Shown: positions 36,173-46,150 of the stretch, in pieces
Layout of the letters: the number at the start of each line of letters is the position of its first letter
Position numbering within the stretch: the first letter of the stretch is position 1
Assembly: GCF_900103225.1 (NCBI RefSeq)
Contig: NZ_FNJH01000002.1
Location: 840,345-904,344 of the forward strand
Length of the DNA stretch: 64,000 nucleotides
Direction of reading: 5' to 3'
Source: Pseudomonas congelans
Lineage (GTDB): Bacteria > Pseudomonadota > Gammaproteobacteria > Pseudomonadales > Pseudomonadaceae
Position numbers and translations under genes: made by a program
The notes under the pieces: model-generated
Databases searched by the model: none
Seen by the model: only the letters and a program-made list of their open reading frames with translations
What the model was told of the DNA's origin: nothing

Positions 36173-36266
36173 ACATCTCATGGCACTTAAATGATTCTTG
36201 AGGACGTCACGGAAATGCCATAACAACGCGGCAGCGTTTGGGCATTCAACCCTGTGGAAAATACGG

Positions 36267-36830
36267 ATGAGTCACCCGCTGCCTACCCTCAGAACCTCAC
36301 GTCTGCTGCTCGCCGCACTGCAGCCTGAACAGGCACTTACCCTTGCACGCCTGGCCGACGAGCCGACGATTGCGGACATGACCGCTGCCCTGCCCAGCCC
36401 CTACACCTTTGAGCATGCGCAGGCATTCATCGCCGAGACCCATGACCAATACGCCGCCGGTCAGACGGTGAGCCTCGGGGTTCACATCCAGGCAACCGGA
36501 GAGTTGACCGGGATCGTGTCGCTGCGCCTTTCGATGTCGCACCGCAGCGGCAATCTGGGTTACTGGACAGGACTCCAACACCAAAATCGGGGTTATGCCT
36601 GCGAAGCGGCTAAAGGCTTGCTGAGGCATGGTTTCACTGAGATGAACCTCAACCGCATCGCCGGCCAGTGCTTCAGCGACAACCCGGCCAGCGCCAGGGT
36701 TCTGGAGAAGTGCGGGCTATCCTATGAGGGCTGTACCAGAGAGGCATTTCTGAAAAACGGTGTGTTCAAGAACATGTTGCTGTTCAGCCTGTTGCGCTCG
36801 GAATACGAATCGTCGGAGGCCACGTCATGA
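36267..36830 (+). CDS. GNAT acetyltransferase, RimJ/RimL-like, upstream of phoD
   Basis: A 187-residue acetyltransferase: N-terminal RTSRLLLAALQPEQ typical of the RimJ/RimL branch, acetyl-CoA loop QHQNRGYACEAAKGLL, and the C-terminal SDNPASARVLEKCGLSYEG motif. It starts at the ATG at 36267; the frame is open upstream but without a ribosome-binding site. Its stop overlaps the phoD start by 4 bases (ATGA), so the two genes are translated together. Substrate unknown. Confidence 0.85.
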   Translation: MSHPLPTLRTSRLLLAALQPEQALTLARLADEPTIADMTAALPSPYTFEHAQAFIAETHDQYAAGQTVSLGVHIQATGELTGIVSLRLSMSHRSGNLGYWTGLQHQNRGYACEAAKGLLRHGFTEMNLNRIAGQCFSDNPASARVLEKCGLSYEGCTREAFLKNGVFKNMLLFSLLRSEYESSEATS

Positions 36831-38398
36831 CAGATTTCAACCCGGACCGTCGACGCATCATTACCGGAGTCGCCGGTGCGACGCTGCTGTCGATCCTCAG
36901 CCCGTTTGCGCGCAGCGCGGGGGTCGATTATCCATTCACGCTCGGCGTGGCGTCTGGCGATCCGTTGCCGGACGGCTTCGTGATATGGACACGTCTGGCG
37001 CCCAAGGTGATGACGCCCTCGGGTGATGGCGGGCTGAAAAAACCCGTTGAGGTGCGCTGGAAGATCGCCAGCGATGCAGCCATGGTTCACGTAGTCCGCA
37101 CAGGACAGGCCACCGCCCACCCGCGCCTTGCCCATTCGGTGCATGTCGAAGTAAGCGGCTTGCAGCCCGGACGTCCGTATTGGTATCAGTTCGAGAGCCT
37201 GGGGGCGCAAAGCGCTGTCGGTCAGGCCTGTACTGCACCGCTGGCAAGCTCGATGGTCTCGGCGCGGTTCGGCTTCGTGTCGTGTTCGCACTGGGAGGCC
37301 GGGTACTTCAGCGCCTATCGACACCTGGCCGCGGAGCGCCCGGACCTGGTGTTCTTTCTTGGCGACTACATCTATGAGATGAACGTGTCCGCGGAAAACC
37401 CTCGGTTCCCGCGTCACCACGCTACACCAGACCCCATGGACCTGGCGGGCTATCGCAACCGATACGCGCAGTACAAGACCGACCCCGACCTGCAGGCGCT
37501 GCATGCCTGTGCGCCGAGCGTCGCCACCTGGGACGACCATGAAGTGCAAAATGACTACGCCGCCCAGTGGTCCCAGGACCCCGACGTGCCGGTGGACAGC
37601 TTTCTGCGCCGCAGGGCCGCCGCTTATCAGGCCTTTTACGAACATATGCCGTTGCGCGCCAGCAGCCTGCCCAAAGGACAGGAAATGCGTATTTACCGCA
37701 ACCTCGACTATGGGCGTCTGGCACGTTTTCACGTGCTGGACGGTCGACAGTACCGCTCAGAGCAACCCTGCATCCAGGCCAACGGCAGCCGTCGAGGTCA
37801 TGTCGCGCCCAGCGACTGCCCGGATCTACGCGACCCGAAACGCACCATGCTCGGTTGGGAACAGGAAACCTGGCTGGACCGCAGCGTCGCCGAGTCTCCG
37901 GGGCAGTGGAATGTCATTGCCCAGGATTTGCTGGTCGCGCCACTGGAACAGCGCGATCTCAAGACCCAGGCGCAAGGCCACTGGACCGACGGCTGGGACG
38001 GCTACATGACCACCCGCGAGCGCGTGCTGGCCTCCCTGCAACGCCACCAGACCCGCAACCCGGTGTTCTGGGGTGGCGATATCCATTCGTTCTGGACCAC
38101 CGACCTGCACGCCGACGCAGGCAATCCGGATTCAGCCATCGTCGCCACCGAATTCGTCGGCACCTCGGTAACCTCCAGCGGCCCACCGTTCGACGCCTTC
38201 AACAGCATTCTCGGCCTCAACCCACATGTGAAGTTCTTCGATAGCCGTCAACGCGGCTATGTGGCAGTAGACCTGAGCGAGCAACAGATGCAGACCCGCT
38301 TTCAAGTGGTGTCGGATGTGCTGGACCCGGCGGCGAGCGTGTCGACGCTCAAGCGTTTTGTGGTGGAGGCTGGCAAGGCGGGGGCTGTTGCGGTGTGA
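36827..38398 (+). CDS. phoD: PhoD-family alkaline phosphatase/phosphodiesterase (Tat-exported)
   Basis: A 523-residue PhoD enzyme. A twin-arginine signal (RRRIITGVAGATLLSIL, residues 9-25) predicts folded export by Tat. The N-terminal Ig-like PhoD domain precedes the metallophosphatase domain with FGFVSCSHW, FLGDYIYEMN, WDDHEVQNDY and WGGDIHSFWTTDLH, which carry the iron/calcium ligands of the family. It hydrolyses phosphomono- and phosphodiesters outside the cytoplasm to release phosphate. Operonic with the preceding GNAT gene (4-base overlap) and probably PhoB-controlled through the tandem repeat upstream. Fits the neighbouring TonB and phospholipase-D-like genes as a phosphate-scavenging locus. 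Confidence 0.93.
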   Translation: MTDFNPDRRRIITGVAGATLLSILSPFARSAGVDYPFTLGVASGDPLPDGFVIWTRLAPKVMTPSGDGGLKKPVEVRWKIASDAAMVHVVRTGQATAHPRLAHSVHVEVSGLQPGRPYWYQFESLGAQSAVGQACTAPLASSMVSARFGFVSCSHWEAGYFSAYRHLAAERPDLVFFLGDYIYEMNVSAENPRFPRHHATPDPMDLAGYRNRYAQYKTDPDLQALHACAPSVATWDDHEVQNDYAAQWSQDPDVPVDSFLRRRAAAYQAFYEHMPLRASSLPKGQEMRIYRNLDYGRLARFHVLDGRQYRSEQPCIQANGSRRGHVAPSDCPDLRDPKRTMLGWEQETWLDRSVAESPGQWNVIAQDLLVAPLEQRDLKTQAQGHWTDGWDGYMTTRERVLASLQRHQTRNPVFWGGDIHSFWTTDLHADAGNPDSAIVATEFVGTSVTSSGPPFDAFNSILGLNPHVKFFDSRQRGYVAVDLSEQQMQTRFQVVSDVLDPAASVSTLKRFVVEAGKAGAVAV

Positions 38399-38428
38399 AG
38401 TCTGAACATGAGTCAACATTGAAACGCC

Positions 38429-38452
38429 TAAAGCCCGCATTGACGGGCTTCA
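38429..38452. terminator. Hairpin between phoD and the PAS chemoreceptor
   Basis: AAGCCCG-CATTGA-CGGGCTT stem between two convergent genes. The following bases are only weakly T-rich in either direction. Confidence 0.5.
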
Positions 38453-38486
38453 GGCTTTTGCGCCATTCAACAAAGGCACAGCAGGA

Positions 38487-39800
38487 TTATTTCAACTGAT
38501 TGGCAAACCGCCCCACGGCCCCCACCACCTGTTTGGCCCCCTCCTGAATCTCGACGATCACCGCACCCGCCTCGTTGGCCAGCACCAGGCCCTGTTCCGC
38601 CTGGGTGCGGCTGTTGGCCATGCCGCGGACGGCCTCATCGGCCAGCGCCTGGTTTTGCTGCACGACGCTGACGATTTCTTCGGTAGCGGCGCTGGTGCGG
38701 CCTGCCAGTTGGCGGACTTCATCAGCCACCACCGCAAAGCCCCGGCCCTGCTCACCGGCGCGCGCGGCCTCGATGGCGGCGTTGAGCGCCAGCAGGTTGG
38801 TCTGCTGGGCAATGCCACCAATGGTCTGCACGATGGAATTGATCAGTAGTGACTGTTTGCCCAGCGCCTCGATACCCGAGGAGGCCGACTCCATCTCTTC
38901 GGAGATCTTGCGCATGGTATTTACAGTGTTTTGCACAACATCCGCGCCGCGCTGGGCACTGACGTCGGTCTGCTGGGAGATTTCAAACGCCACGCTGGCG
39001 GCCTGGCTGACTTCTTCTTCGCGGGCCACCTGGTCGGTCACCATCGTGGCGAACTTGACCACCTTGTAGAGCCTGCCCTGAGCATCGTGGACCGGGTTGT
39101 AGGTTGCCTCCAGCCAGACCTCACGCCCGCTGCTGTCGATACGCTTGAAGCGTCCGGCCACGAACTCGCCACGGTTGAGCATCGCCCAGAATTCCCGGTA
39201 CGACGCCTGAGAGGTTTCTGCCGAATCACAGAACATGCTGTGATGCTTGCCCTTGATCTGCGCCAGGCTGTAACCCATGCCGCGCAGGAACTGATCGTTG
39301 GCAGTCAGCACCTGGCCGCTCAGGTCGAACTCGATCACGGCGGTGGAGCGCAACAATGCCTGAATGAACGCAGAGTTCTCGGCAGCCGTCTCGACGACCT
39401 GGGTGATGTCCGAACCGTAGCATTGCAATGTCATCAGCCTGCCCTGCTCATCCAGCACCGGTTGCCAGAGGGCGCGAATCCACACCAGTCGACCATCGGC
39501 ATGCAGAAAACGGTACCTGTCGATGACCGACTCGCCCTTCTGCACTGCCACTTTGAGACTGCGGTAGCACTCAAGCTGTTTGACGTAAGTGGGCACCAAG
39601 TGGTCCAGATCCTTACCCAGCAATTGCTCGAGCGAGTAGCCAAGCGTATTGAGAAAGTTCTCGTTGGCGTGGACGATGTGGTGGTTGGCGTCCAGAGTCA
39701 GACAGACCATTTGCGCATCCATCCCTTTCTGCATCTGCCGGTACATGGATAGCTCGGCGTTTTGTGCCTGTAATTCCTTTTTCAAGCGAGTGTTGAACAT
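38487..39800 (-). CDS. bdlA: Soluble PAS-PAS chemoreceptor, BdlA-like
   Basis: A 437-residue chemoreceptor without transmembrane helices: PAS 1 at about 30-130, PAS 2 at about 150-255 (each with the [11 protein letters not shown] / [11 protein letters not shown] core), then an MCP signalling domain with tip [19 protein letters not shown] near residue 335. This matches BdlA, the Pseudomonas protein that ties redox or nutrient cues to biofilm dispersion through c-di-GMP. The ATG at 39800 ([10 protein letters not shown]) is preferred although its ribosome-binding site is weak; the frame is open upstream. The symbol is by domain order and length, not verified orthology. Confidence 0.75.
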   Translation of the reverse strand: MFNTRLKKELQAQNAELSMYRQMQKGMDAQMVCLTLDANHHIVHANENFLNTLGYSLEQLLGKDLDHLVPTYVKQLECYRSLKVAVQKGESVIDRYRFLHADGRLVWIRALWQPVLDEQGRLMTLQCYGSDITQVVETAAENSAFIQALLRSTAVIEFDLSGQVLTANDQFLRGMGYSLAQIKGKHHSMFCDSAETSQASYREFWAMLNRGEFVAGRFKRIDSSGREVWLEATYNPVHDAQGRLYKVVKFATMVTDQVAREEEVSQAASVAFEISQQTDVSAQRGADVVQNTVNTMRKISEEMESASSGIEALGKQSLLINSIVQTIGGIAQQTNLLALNAAIEAARAGEQGRGFAVVADEVRQLAGRTSAATEEIVSVVQQNQALADEAVRGMANSRTQAEQGLVLANEAGAVIVEIQEGAKQVVGAVGRFANQLK

Positions 39801-40056
39801 GACGGCACCCATAGTGAAGTTGTACGTATATATCGACACAAGCGTAGACGGGATTAAGGCATTTCGTCTGGTGGCAAATCGGATTGGTATACGTTGTACC
39901 GCCACCTGCGGGCGTCAAATGCAAAAGCCTTGAATAGACCAACTGCTGAAGAGTGCCTCGAAGGCGAAACAAAGGGCATGCGCAGCAGGTCAGATGGATC
40001 GACCCGCCACTGCTAAACTCACTTACTCGCAGCATGCACCATGAGGAAGCCACACG

Positions 40057-41016
40057 ATGCAACGCATTCTGATCACTGGTGCAAACGGTTTCGTCGGGCG
40101 GATGCTGTGTCGCAAGCTACAGCAGGCAGGACATCATGTAATTGCCTTGGTGAGCTCTCAGTCTCCCGAGTCCGCTCATGCTGCCGAATCGCTGCATTGC
40201 GACATTCGCGATGCTGCTGGCCTGGAGCATGCAGTGTCCCGATCAAACCCCACTCATGTTGTCCATTTGGCTGCAATCACTCACGTACCCACCAGTTTCG
40301 ATGACCCATTGAAGACCTGGCAAACCAATGTCATCGGAAGTTTGAATCTTCTGCAGGCATTACAACGCCGGAGTCCGCAGGCATTTGTGCTGTTTGTGAG
40401 TTCATCGGAGGTCTATGGCGAGGCGTTCAAGCAAGGTATTGCCCTCGACGAAAACAGCGTATGCAGGCCTATGAATCCGTATGCCGCCAGCAAACTTGCT
40501 GCTGAAACGGCCTTCCATGAGAACTTTCGTCGCGGACAGAGAGGCATCGTCGTACGCCCTTTCAATCATATTGGTGCCGGGCAATCAGCCGACTTCGCAA
40601 CCGCCTCATTTGCTCGTCAGATTGCCTTGATAGAAGCAGGCCGGCAGGCACCCCAGTTGAAAGTCGGCAACCTGCAAGCAGCGCGAGACTTTCTCGATGT
40701 AAGTGATGTGTGCGATGCATACATCGCCCTGTTGAAAATAGCCAACACGCAGCAAGCCCATCCTCGGTGCCTGAATATTTGCCGTGGCGAGCCTATCCGT
40801 ATGGAGGCCATACTCACTCAACTCATGGCACTGAGCTCAAGCACGATAGAGGTGGTCAACGATCCTGACCGGATGCGGCCGTCCGACATACCCAGCGCGT
40901 TCGGCGATAACTCCGCTATCCGCAAAGCGACTGACTGGGAGCCTGCTATCAAGCTGCAGGAAACGCTCGCAACGCTATTGAATGACTGGCGCGAAAAGGT
41001 AGCTGAAATGGCCTGA
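40057..41016 (+). CDS. rmd: GDP-6-deoxy-D-mannose reductase
   Basis: A 319-residue extended SDR with the NAD(P)-binding TGANGFVG (residues 7-14), HLAAITHVPTSF, the catalytic Ser in VSSSEVYG and the YAASK catalytic pair. It reduces GDP-4-keto-6-deoxy-D-mannose to GDP-D-rhamnose. The dehydratase making its substrate (gmd) is encoded next door in opposite orientation, so the two give the GDP-D-rhamnose used in the D-rhamnan O-antigen of this group. Base composition is lower in GC than most flanking genes. Confidence 0.88.
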   Translation: MQRILITGANGFVGRMLCRKLQQAGHHVIALVSSQSPESAHAAESLHCDIRDAAGLEHAVSRSNPTHVVHLAAITHVPTSFDDPLKTWQTNVIGSLNLLQALQRRSPQAFVLFVSSSEVYGEAFKQGIALDENSVCRPMNPYAASKLAAETAFHENFRRGQRGIVVRPFNHIGAGQSADFATASFARQIALIEAGRQAPQLKVGNLQAARDFLDVSDVCDAYIALLKIANTQQAHPRCLNICRGEPIRMEAILTQLMALSSSTIEVVNDPDRMRPSDIPSAFGDNSAIRKATDWEPAIKLQETLATLLNDWREKVAEMA

Positions 41017-41094
41017 GTCATCAGGCCTCGGTGCACCTGGCGTTGTAATAAGTAGCACCTGAGTGCTCGAGCCGGAACGTATGGAAAGGGTTGC

Positions 41095-42141
41095 TCAAAA
41101 CGATGTCCCTTGCCGATTACGCTTCAGATCGGCGTCCACCATCAACCGACAGAGCTGCTCAAGGTTAGTGCTTGCCTCCCAACCAAGCACCCGCTTGGCT
41201 TTTTCAGGATTGCCTATCAGCAATTCAACTTCAGAGGGGCGGTAGAACCTGGGGTTGACCTGAACAAGTGTCTCGCCCGTCGTCACATTGATGCCCCGCT
41301 CGTTCTCCGCATTGCCTTGCCACTCCAGATCTATGTCGACAGCCTTGAACGCCATGGCCACAAAGTCACGAACCGTTTCGGACCTGTGGGTCGCCAGTAC
41401 AAATGAGTCGGGCTCGTCGGCTTGCAATATGCGCCACATGCCCTCCACGTATTCTTTGGCAAACCCCCAGTCCCGCTTGGCGTCCAGATTGCCTAACTCC
41501 AGAAGTTGCGACATGCCCAGTGAAATGCGTGCGGCAGAATCGGTTATTTTGCGAGTGACGAACTCTTTGCCGCGCAGCGGGGATTCATGGTTGAACAAAA
41601 TGCCGCTGGCACCAAATATCCCGTAGGACTCCCGATAGTTGACCGTCATCCAGTGCGCATAAAGCTTGGCGACGCCATAGGGGCTGCGCGGATAGAACGA
41701 CGTGCTTTCGATCTGCGGGACTTCTTGCACCTTGCCGAACATTTCGGAAGTCGAGGCCTGATAAAAGCGTATCTTCGGATTTACGATGCGTATCGCTTCG
41801 AGCAGGTTGACGGCACCCAGGCCGGTAATTTCGGCAGTCGTTATCGGTTGATCGAAGGAAACCCCGACAAAACTCTGCGCCGCCAGGTTGTAAATCTGGG
41901 TAGGTTCGGCTTTTTGCAACAAGCGGATGCTGGCACTCAAATCAGTCAGGTCATGTTCAACCAGGTGCAGATTCGGATGGCTGGCTACGCCAAGCTCTTC
42001 AAGACGCCAGAAATTGACCGAACTGGTACGCCGGTAGGTGCCGTAAACCTTATGACCTTTCTCCAGCAGAAGTTGAGTCAGGTACGCGCCATCCTGGCCA
42101 GTGATACCTGTGATGATTACAGAGTCTTCAGATGTATTCAT
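41095..42141 (-). CDS. gmd: GDP-mannose 4,6-dehydratase
   Basis: A 348-residue dehydratase of the GMD family. It has the NADP-binding [11 protein letters not shown] (residues 11-21), [14 protein letters not shown], the catalytic Thr-Glu/Tyr-Lys set in ASTSEMFG and [11 protein letters not shown], and [10 protein letters not shown]. It converts GDP-mannose to GDP-4-keto-6-deoxymannose, the substrate of rmd, which faces it 78 bases away. Such convergent rmd/gmd differs from the co-directional order in P. aeruginosa. Confidence 0.93.
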   Translation of the reverse strand: MNTSEDSVIITGITGQDGAYLTQLLLEKGHKVYGTYRRTSSVNFWRLEELGVASHPNLHLVEHDLTDLSASIRLLQKAEPTQIYNLAAQSFVGVSFDQPITTAEITGLGAVNLLEAIRIVNPKIRFYQASTSEMFGKVQEVPQIESTSFYPRSPYGVAKLYAHWMTVNYRESYGIFGASGILFNHESPLRGKEFVTRKITDSAARISLGMSQLLELGNLDAKRDWGFAKEYVEGMWRILQADEPDSFVLATHRSETVRDFVAMAFKAVDIDLEWQGNAENERGINVTTGETLVQVNPRFYRPSEVELLIGNPEKAKRVLGWEASTNLEQLCRLMVDADLKRNRQGTSF

Positions 42142-42530
42142 AAATAGGAGCTCGGTCCGGGTTCGCTTGGCTTCATTTATTATGCCGAGATAAATTCATG
42201 AATCCCGGCGCTCCCGCTTCGAAAGTAACCCACGTTGTTTGAGTCGAGGCATAAGACCACTATAGATGGGGATCTGAAGTGCAAGCAGTCATTTTTTGGA
42301 TACCTCTGACTCGCCCTGCTGCCGACGGATGTTGCTACGGGAACCTCACCGCCCTGCTGGACAATGGCCAAAACGTCGATGACCCAAGGGGCAGGACGAA
42401 GGTTGAAGCCTTACTCATACAGGCAGCCGGCACCACCGGTCGACTTTGGGTTGGTCACACGATACATTGATAGCACTAAGACATCACCCATGATGTCCTA
42501 TGTCTCTCGATGTTAATGTACCGGTGTCAC
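42142..42530. other. Intergenic region between gmd and the diguanylate cyclase
   Basis: About 390 bases with no supported gene. It must contain the gmd promoter and that of the cyclase. A 63-codon plus-strand frame at 42279-42470 shows no protein-like pattern and is not called. Confidence 0.4.
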
Positions 42531-43724
42531 ATGCTTGTTTCTGCCCTTGAACGTCCCAACCTTGAAGATGCGCAACTCCTTGCCGAGGTCGAGCAGACGA
42601 TCACTTCAGGTGTTGGCTCGTTACGCTTCAGCCGTGTTCTCGAGCAACGCTACCAGGAAGAAACCCGGCTGCCACGACGCGAATTCCTGACGGCGGTAGG
42701 GATTGGCGGCAGTCTGATCTACAACCTGTTCCTGATCAGCGACTGGTTGATACTGCGTGATGTATTTTTCTATGTAGCAGTGGGCCGGCTGTGCCTGATA
42801 ACGCCGATGTTTATAGCGCTGTTGATGCTGGCTCAACGCGTTTCCACGCGCTGGGCGATTGAAACGATCGCTGCATTCGCCACGGTAATGTGCTCGCTCA
42901 TGCCACTGCTGGTCATGATTCACAGCAACAGCCCTTATCAAATCTTTTATCAACTCGGCATGCTGTTGATCATGGTCTACTGCACCATGATCCAGCAATT
43001 ACCGTTGCGCCATGCCGCTGTCGCCATGTCCTGCATGCTGATCATCCAGCTGGCGACCACCTACATTGCCAACTTCGCCGACTTTGTGATCTGGCAGGCC
43101 AACGCCGTGCTGTTCGTCTCGACAGTGGCACTGCTGCTGATGGCCTCCTACTTTCTGGAGCGGGCTGGCCGCATGAGCTACCTGTTTGCGCTTCGCGGAC
43201 GCCTGCTCCAAGTGCAATTGGTGGAGTTCGCGCGTACCGATGGGTTGACCCGGCTGTTCAACCGACGCTACCAGGACGAAGTGATGACCTCCGTCTGGGA
43301 ACACGCTCGCAATGAGCCGGCGAACGTGGCCATCATCCTGCTGGATATCGACCACTTCAAATCCTACAACGACAACTACGGGCATCCGCAAGGGGATACC
43401 TGCCTCAGACTGCTCTGTCAGAAAGTCCAGCAAAGCGCGCATGCGCATGGCGCTGTGGCGTTCCGGTTCGGTGGCGAAGAGGTGCTGGTGCTGATGATCG
43501 GCAATGCCGTGCAGGCCAGAGAAGTGGCCGGGGCCCTGCAGAACGCCGTTGCCGAACTCAAGTTGCCGCACCCGGTGCTGGGTGAAAACGCGCTGGTCAC
43601 CATCAGCCTCGGCGTGGCGTGTGCGACGGCGCCTCTGACCAGTGCCGAGAACCTGATTGGCGCGGCGGACAATGCCCTCTACGCAGCCAAGCGCGCCGGA
43701 CGTAATTGCGTGTGCTTCGCGTGA
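42531..43724 (+). CDS. Membrane-bound diguanylate cyclase (GGDEF)
   Basis: A 397-residue protein with six predicted N-terminal transmembrane helices (about residues 45-215), then a GGDEF domain (about 230-397). The active-site loop is GGEEV (in RFGGEEVLVL), within the GG(D/E)EF family; the metal-site DIDHFKSYNDNYGH motif is intact. The RxxD inhibitory site that should precede the loop is absent, so product inhibition is probably weak. It makes c-di-GMP, controlling motility and exopolysaccharide. Start uncertain: ATG at 42531 is chosen, with an in-frame ATG at 42510; neither has a strong ribosome-binding site. Confidence 0.88.
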   Translation: MLVSALERPNLEDAQLLAEVEQTITSGVGSLRFSRVLEQRYQEETRLPRREFLTAVGIGGSLIYNLFLISDWLILRDVFFYVAVGRLCLITPMFIALLMLAQRVSTRWAIETIAAFATVMCSLMPLLVMIHSNSPYQIFYQLGMLLIMVYCTMIQQLPLRHAAVAMSCMLIIQLATTYIANFADFVIWQANAVLFVSTVALLLMASYFLERAGRMSYLFALRGRLLQVQLVEFARTDGLTRLFNRRYQDEVMTSVWEHARNEPANVAIILLDIDHFKSYNDNYGHPQGDTCLRLLCQKVQQSAHAHGAVAFRFGGEEVLVLMIGNAVQAREVAGALQNAVAELKLPHPVLGENALVTISLGVACATAPLTSAENLIGAADNALYAAKRAGRNCVCFA

Positions 43725-43805
43725 AATAACACACCGCTGGATCCTGCTTTACGCCGCGCCGCTGCCACTTTAATCTCGGCGCATACCAAGGCTGGGAGCC
43801 ATCGC

Positions 43806-44243
43806 ATGAGCATTCACATTGACGTCAATACCAACCCTACGGAAGAAGATCGTCTGGCGATTCTGGAACCACTGAAACGTTTCAATGCCGAGCAGGCGGG
43901 CGACGGCAAGTCCGAGAAAGTGGCGATGTTCATTCGCGATGACCAGACCCGGGAAGTCCTCGGTGGCCTGCACGCTCGCATTCTTTATGAGTGGCTGTTC
44001 ATTGAGCTTTTGGTCGTGCCCGAACAAGCCCGTGGGCAAGGCATGGGCTCGCGTTTGATGCAGATGGCCGAAGATCTGGCGGTTGAAAAAGGCTGCACCG
44101 GAATCTGGCTGGATACCTTCGACTTCCAGGCTCCTGATTTCTATCGTCGCCACGGTTACACCGAGTTCGGCCAGATTGACGACTATCCGCCTGGCAACAA
44201 GCGCTTCTTTTTCCAGAAGCGCCTGCCAAACACAACAGCCTGA
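43806..44243 (+). CDS. GNAT acetyltransferase, YkkB/YitI-like
   Basis: A 145-residue GNAT protein with the acetyl-CoA loop VVPEQARGQGMGSRLM (about residues 77-92), GCTGIWLDTFDFQAPDFYRRHGY and a final FFFQKRL strand. Single gene. Its stop codon lies in a perfect 7-bp inverted repeat shared with the stop of the convergent chemoreceptor. Substrate unknown. Confidence 0.85.
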   Translation: MSIHIDVNTNPTEEDRLAILEPLKRFNAEQAGDGKSEKVAMFIRDDQTREVLGGLHARILYEWLFIELLVVPEQARGQGMGSRLMQMAEDLAVEKGCTGIWLDTFDFQAPDFYRRHGYTEFGQIDDYPPGNKRFFFQKRLPNTTA

Positions 44244-44251
44244 CGCTTGCG

Positions 44252-45892
44252 TCAGACCTTGAACTTGCCTACCAGGTCGTTGAAGGAAATGGCCAGACGC
44301 GACAGCTCCTGGCTTGACGCACTGGTCTGGTGCGCACCGGCAGCGGTCTGGGTGGAGAGGTCCTGGATGTTGACCAGGTTGCGATCCACCTCGCGCGCAA
44401 CATGGGACTGCTCTTCCGAGGCCGTCGCAATCAACATATTGCGGTCGTTGATCTCGGCAATGCTTTGCGCAATGCGCTCCAGCGACTGACCTGTGGCCTG
44501 AGCAAGGGTTTGCGTGTTGCTGGCCAGAGTGCGGCTGTTACCCATGGCCCGCACAGCCTGATCGGCACTGGCCTGGACACTGCCGATCATGGTTTCGATT
44601 TCGCCGGTGGAGGCCTGGGTTCGAGCGGCCAGCGCACGCACTTCATCCGCCACCACAGCAAAGCCGCGACCCTGCTCACCTGCACGCGCGGCCTCGATGG
44701 CGGCATTGAGGGCCAGCAGGTTGGTCTGCTCGGCGATACCACGGATCACGTCCAGCACCTGCCCGATCTCACGGACGCGCCCGGCGAGTTCTTCGACCAT
44801 GGTGGTCGAACTGCTGATCTCGGCACTGACAGTATTGATCGCATTCACGGCATCGCGGGCCTGATCACGACCGGCAGCCGCGTCGGTGCTGGTCTGTCGG
44901 GACGCTTCCGACGTTGACATCGCGTTACGCGCGACCTCTTCGACCGCAGCGGTCATCTCGTTCACAGCCGTAGCGGCCTGCTGAATCTCATCGTTCTGGC
45001 GTATCAGACCTCGACTGCTTTCCTCAGTCACGGCATTCAGCTCTTCAGCCGCCGAAGCCAACTGGTCCGCAGCGCTGGATATTTGCCCGATTGTGCTTTT
45101 CAGGTTGTCCTGCATATCGCTCAGAGCAACCAGCATCATGCCCGCTTCGTCGTGATATTGACTGGCAATCGGCAGGGTCAGGTCACCGCTGGCGATTCGC
45201 CGGGCATTGATCACCGCGGTGTTGATTGGCGTGCTGATGGCGCGACTGATGAACAGGCCCATCACAAACGCGGCAAAGAATGACAAACCTATACCGATGT
45301 AAAGATTTCGTTGCGCGGAGTCCTGTGTCTGGTCAGAAGCTACAGCCGCCTCGCCCGCCTGACGATTATTGGAGTTGACGATGGTGGTCAGTTGATCCAT
45401 GAGCTTTAGGTAGCCGCTGCGTACATCGCCGTCGATGATCGCTCTGGCCCCTGCAACATCCCCGGACAAGGCAACGCTCCTGGCCTGATCGATGAGTGCC
45501 TGATAGCCCGGCCAGTCTCTGTCCATCTGGTCACCTGCAGCGCGCTCGTCATCGTCAAGCGGCGTAGCCCTATAGGCAGCGTAGCTTTTTTCAGCTTGAG
45601 TCCTGTTAACGGTCATGCTGGCAACAATATCGTCCTTGACGCTTTGCGGCGCATTGCCCGCAGTGGCGGCCAATAAACGATAGAGATCACGGTTCTGAGC
45701 AATGACCGAGGCCTTCACCTCGCCGGTTTTTGTAACTGACAGCAGGCTGTTGGTAAACACGTTATCGAGGCTGCTGGACAGCGCACTGATGCCACGACTA
45801 CCTGTTACGCCCACCCCGAGGGTGAAAAGCGCGCACAGCGCAAAAGACATGAAAAGCTTGGCGGACAGCCTTGCGTTGTAAAACCATTTCAT
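44252..45892 (-). CDS. Chemoreceptor with four-helix-bundle sensor (4HB_MCP)
   Basis: A 546-residue methyl-accepting chemotaxis protein. TM1 (about 10-30), a four-helix-bundle periplasmic domain of about 165 residues, TM2 (about 197-220), HAMP, and a signalling domain with tip [19 protein letters not shown] near 385-410. It ends NDLVGKFKV without a pentapeptide. The ATG at 45892 (MKWFYNARL) is the family-like start; the 30 bases before it are non-conserved. Ligand not predictable. Convergent with a GNAT gene. Confidence 0.92.
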   Translation of the reverse strand: MKWFYNARLSAKLFMSFALCALFTLGVGVTGSRGISALSSSLDNVFTNSLLSVTKTGEVKASVIAQNRDLYRLLAATAGNAPQSVKDDIVASMTVNRTQAEKSYAAYRATPLDDDERAAGDQMDRDWPGYQALIDQARSVALSGDVAGARAIIDGDVRSGYLKLMDQLTTIVNSNNRQAGEAAVASDQTQDSAQRNLYIGIGLSFFAAFVMGLFISRAISTPINTAVINARRIASGDLTLPIASQYHDEAGMMLVALSDMQDNLKSTIGQISSAADQLASAAEELNAVTEESSRGLIRQNDEIQQAATAVNEMTAAVEEVARNAMSTSEASRQTSTDAAAGRDQARDAVNAINTVSAEISSSTTMVEELAGRVREIGQVLDVIRGIAEQTNLLALNAAIEAARAGEQGRGFAVVADEVRALAARTQASTGEIETMIGSVQASADQAVRAMGNSRTLASNTQTLAQATGQSLERIAQSIAEINDRNMLIATASEEQSHVAREVDRNLVNIQDLSTQTAAGAHQTSASSQELSRLAISFNDLVGKFKV

Positions 45893-46150
45893 AGCTGAAA
45901 CCCTAATGAGCAAATATGGCATAACGCCATAAAACTTTATGGAATTCAGAGGCCCTCTGCATAGGTGTATATCGGCATTTTCAAAGCACTCTGCAGACGG
46001 TTAACAAAGTCTTCATATGAGCACGGTTGAGCGGACCGTTTCGCAGTGTCTGCAATGTCTGGAAACAAGCGCTGGCGCGGTGTAACAAGAACTTTCAAGA
46101 CCTGTTGCGTTAACATCCCCGCCTGTGTCCCGCCAGAGCCATGAGTCAGG
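45893..46150. other. Intergenic region before the PhoD-like/pcs unit
   Basis: About 260 bases with no supported gene. A minus-strand frame at 45946-46194 (82 codons) overlaps the next gene and lacks protein-like features. No Pho-box-like repeat was seen upstream of the phosphatase. Confidence 0.4.

Noticed and set aside
36066..36266. Fur box controlling the TonB operon
   Set aside because: No 19-bp GATAATGATAATCATTATC-like sequence was found; the repeated 11-mers fit PhoB better.
42279..42470. 63-codon ORF between gmd and the diguanylate cyclase
   Set aside because: Start context and composition do not support coding; no resemblance to a known family.
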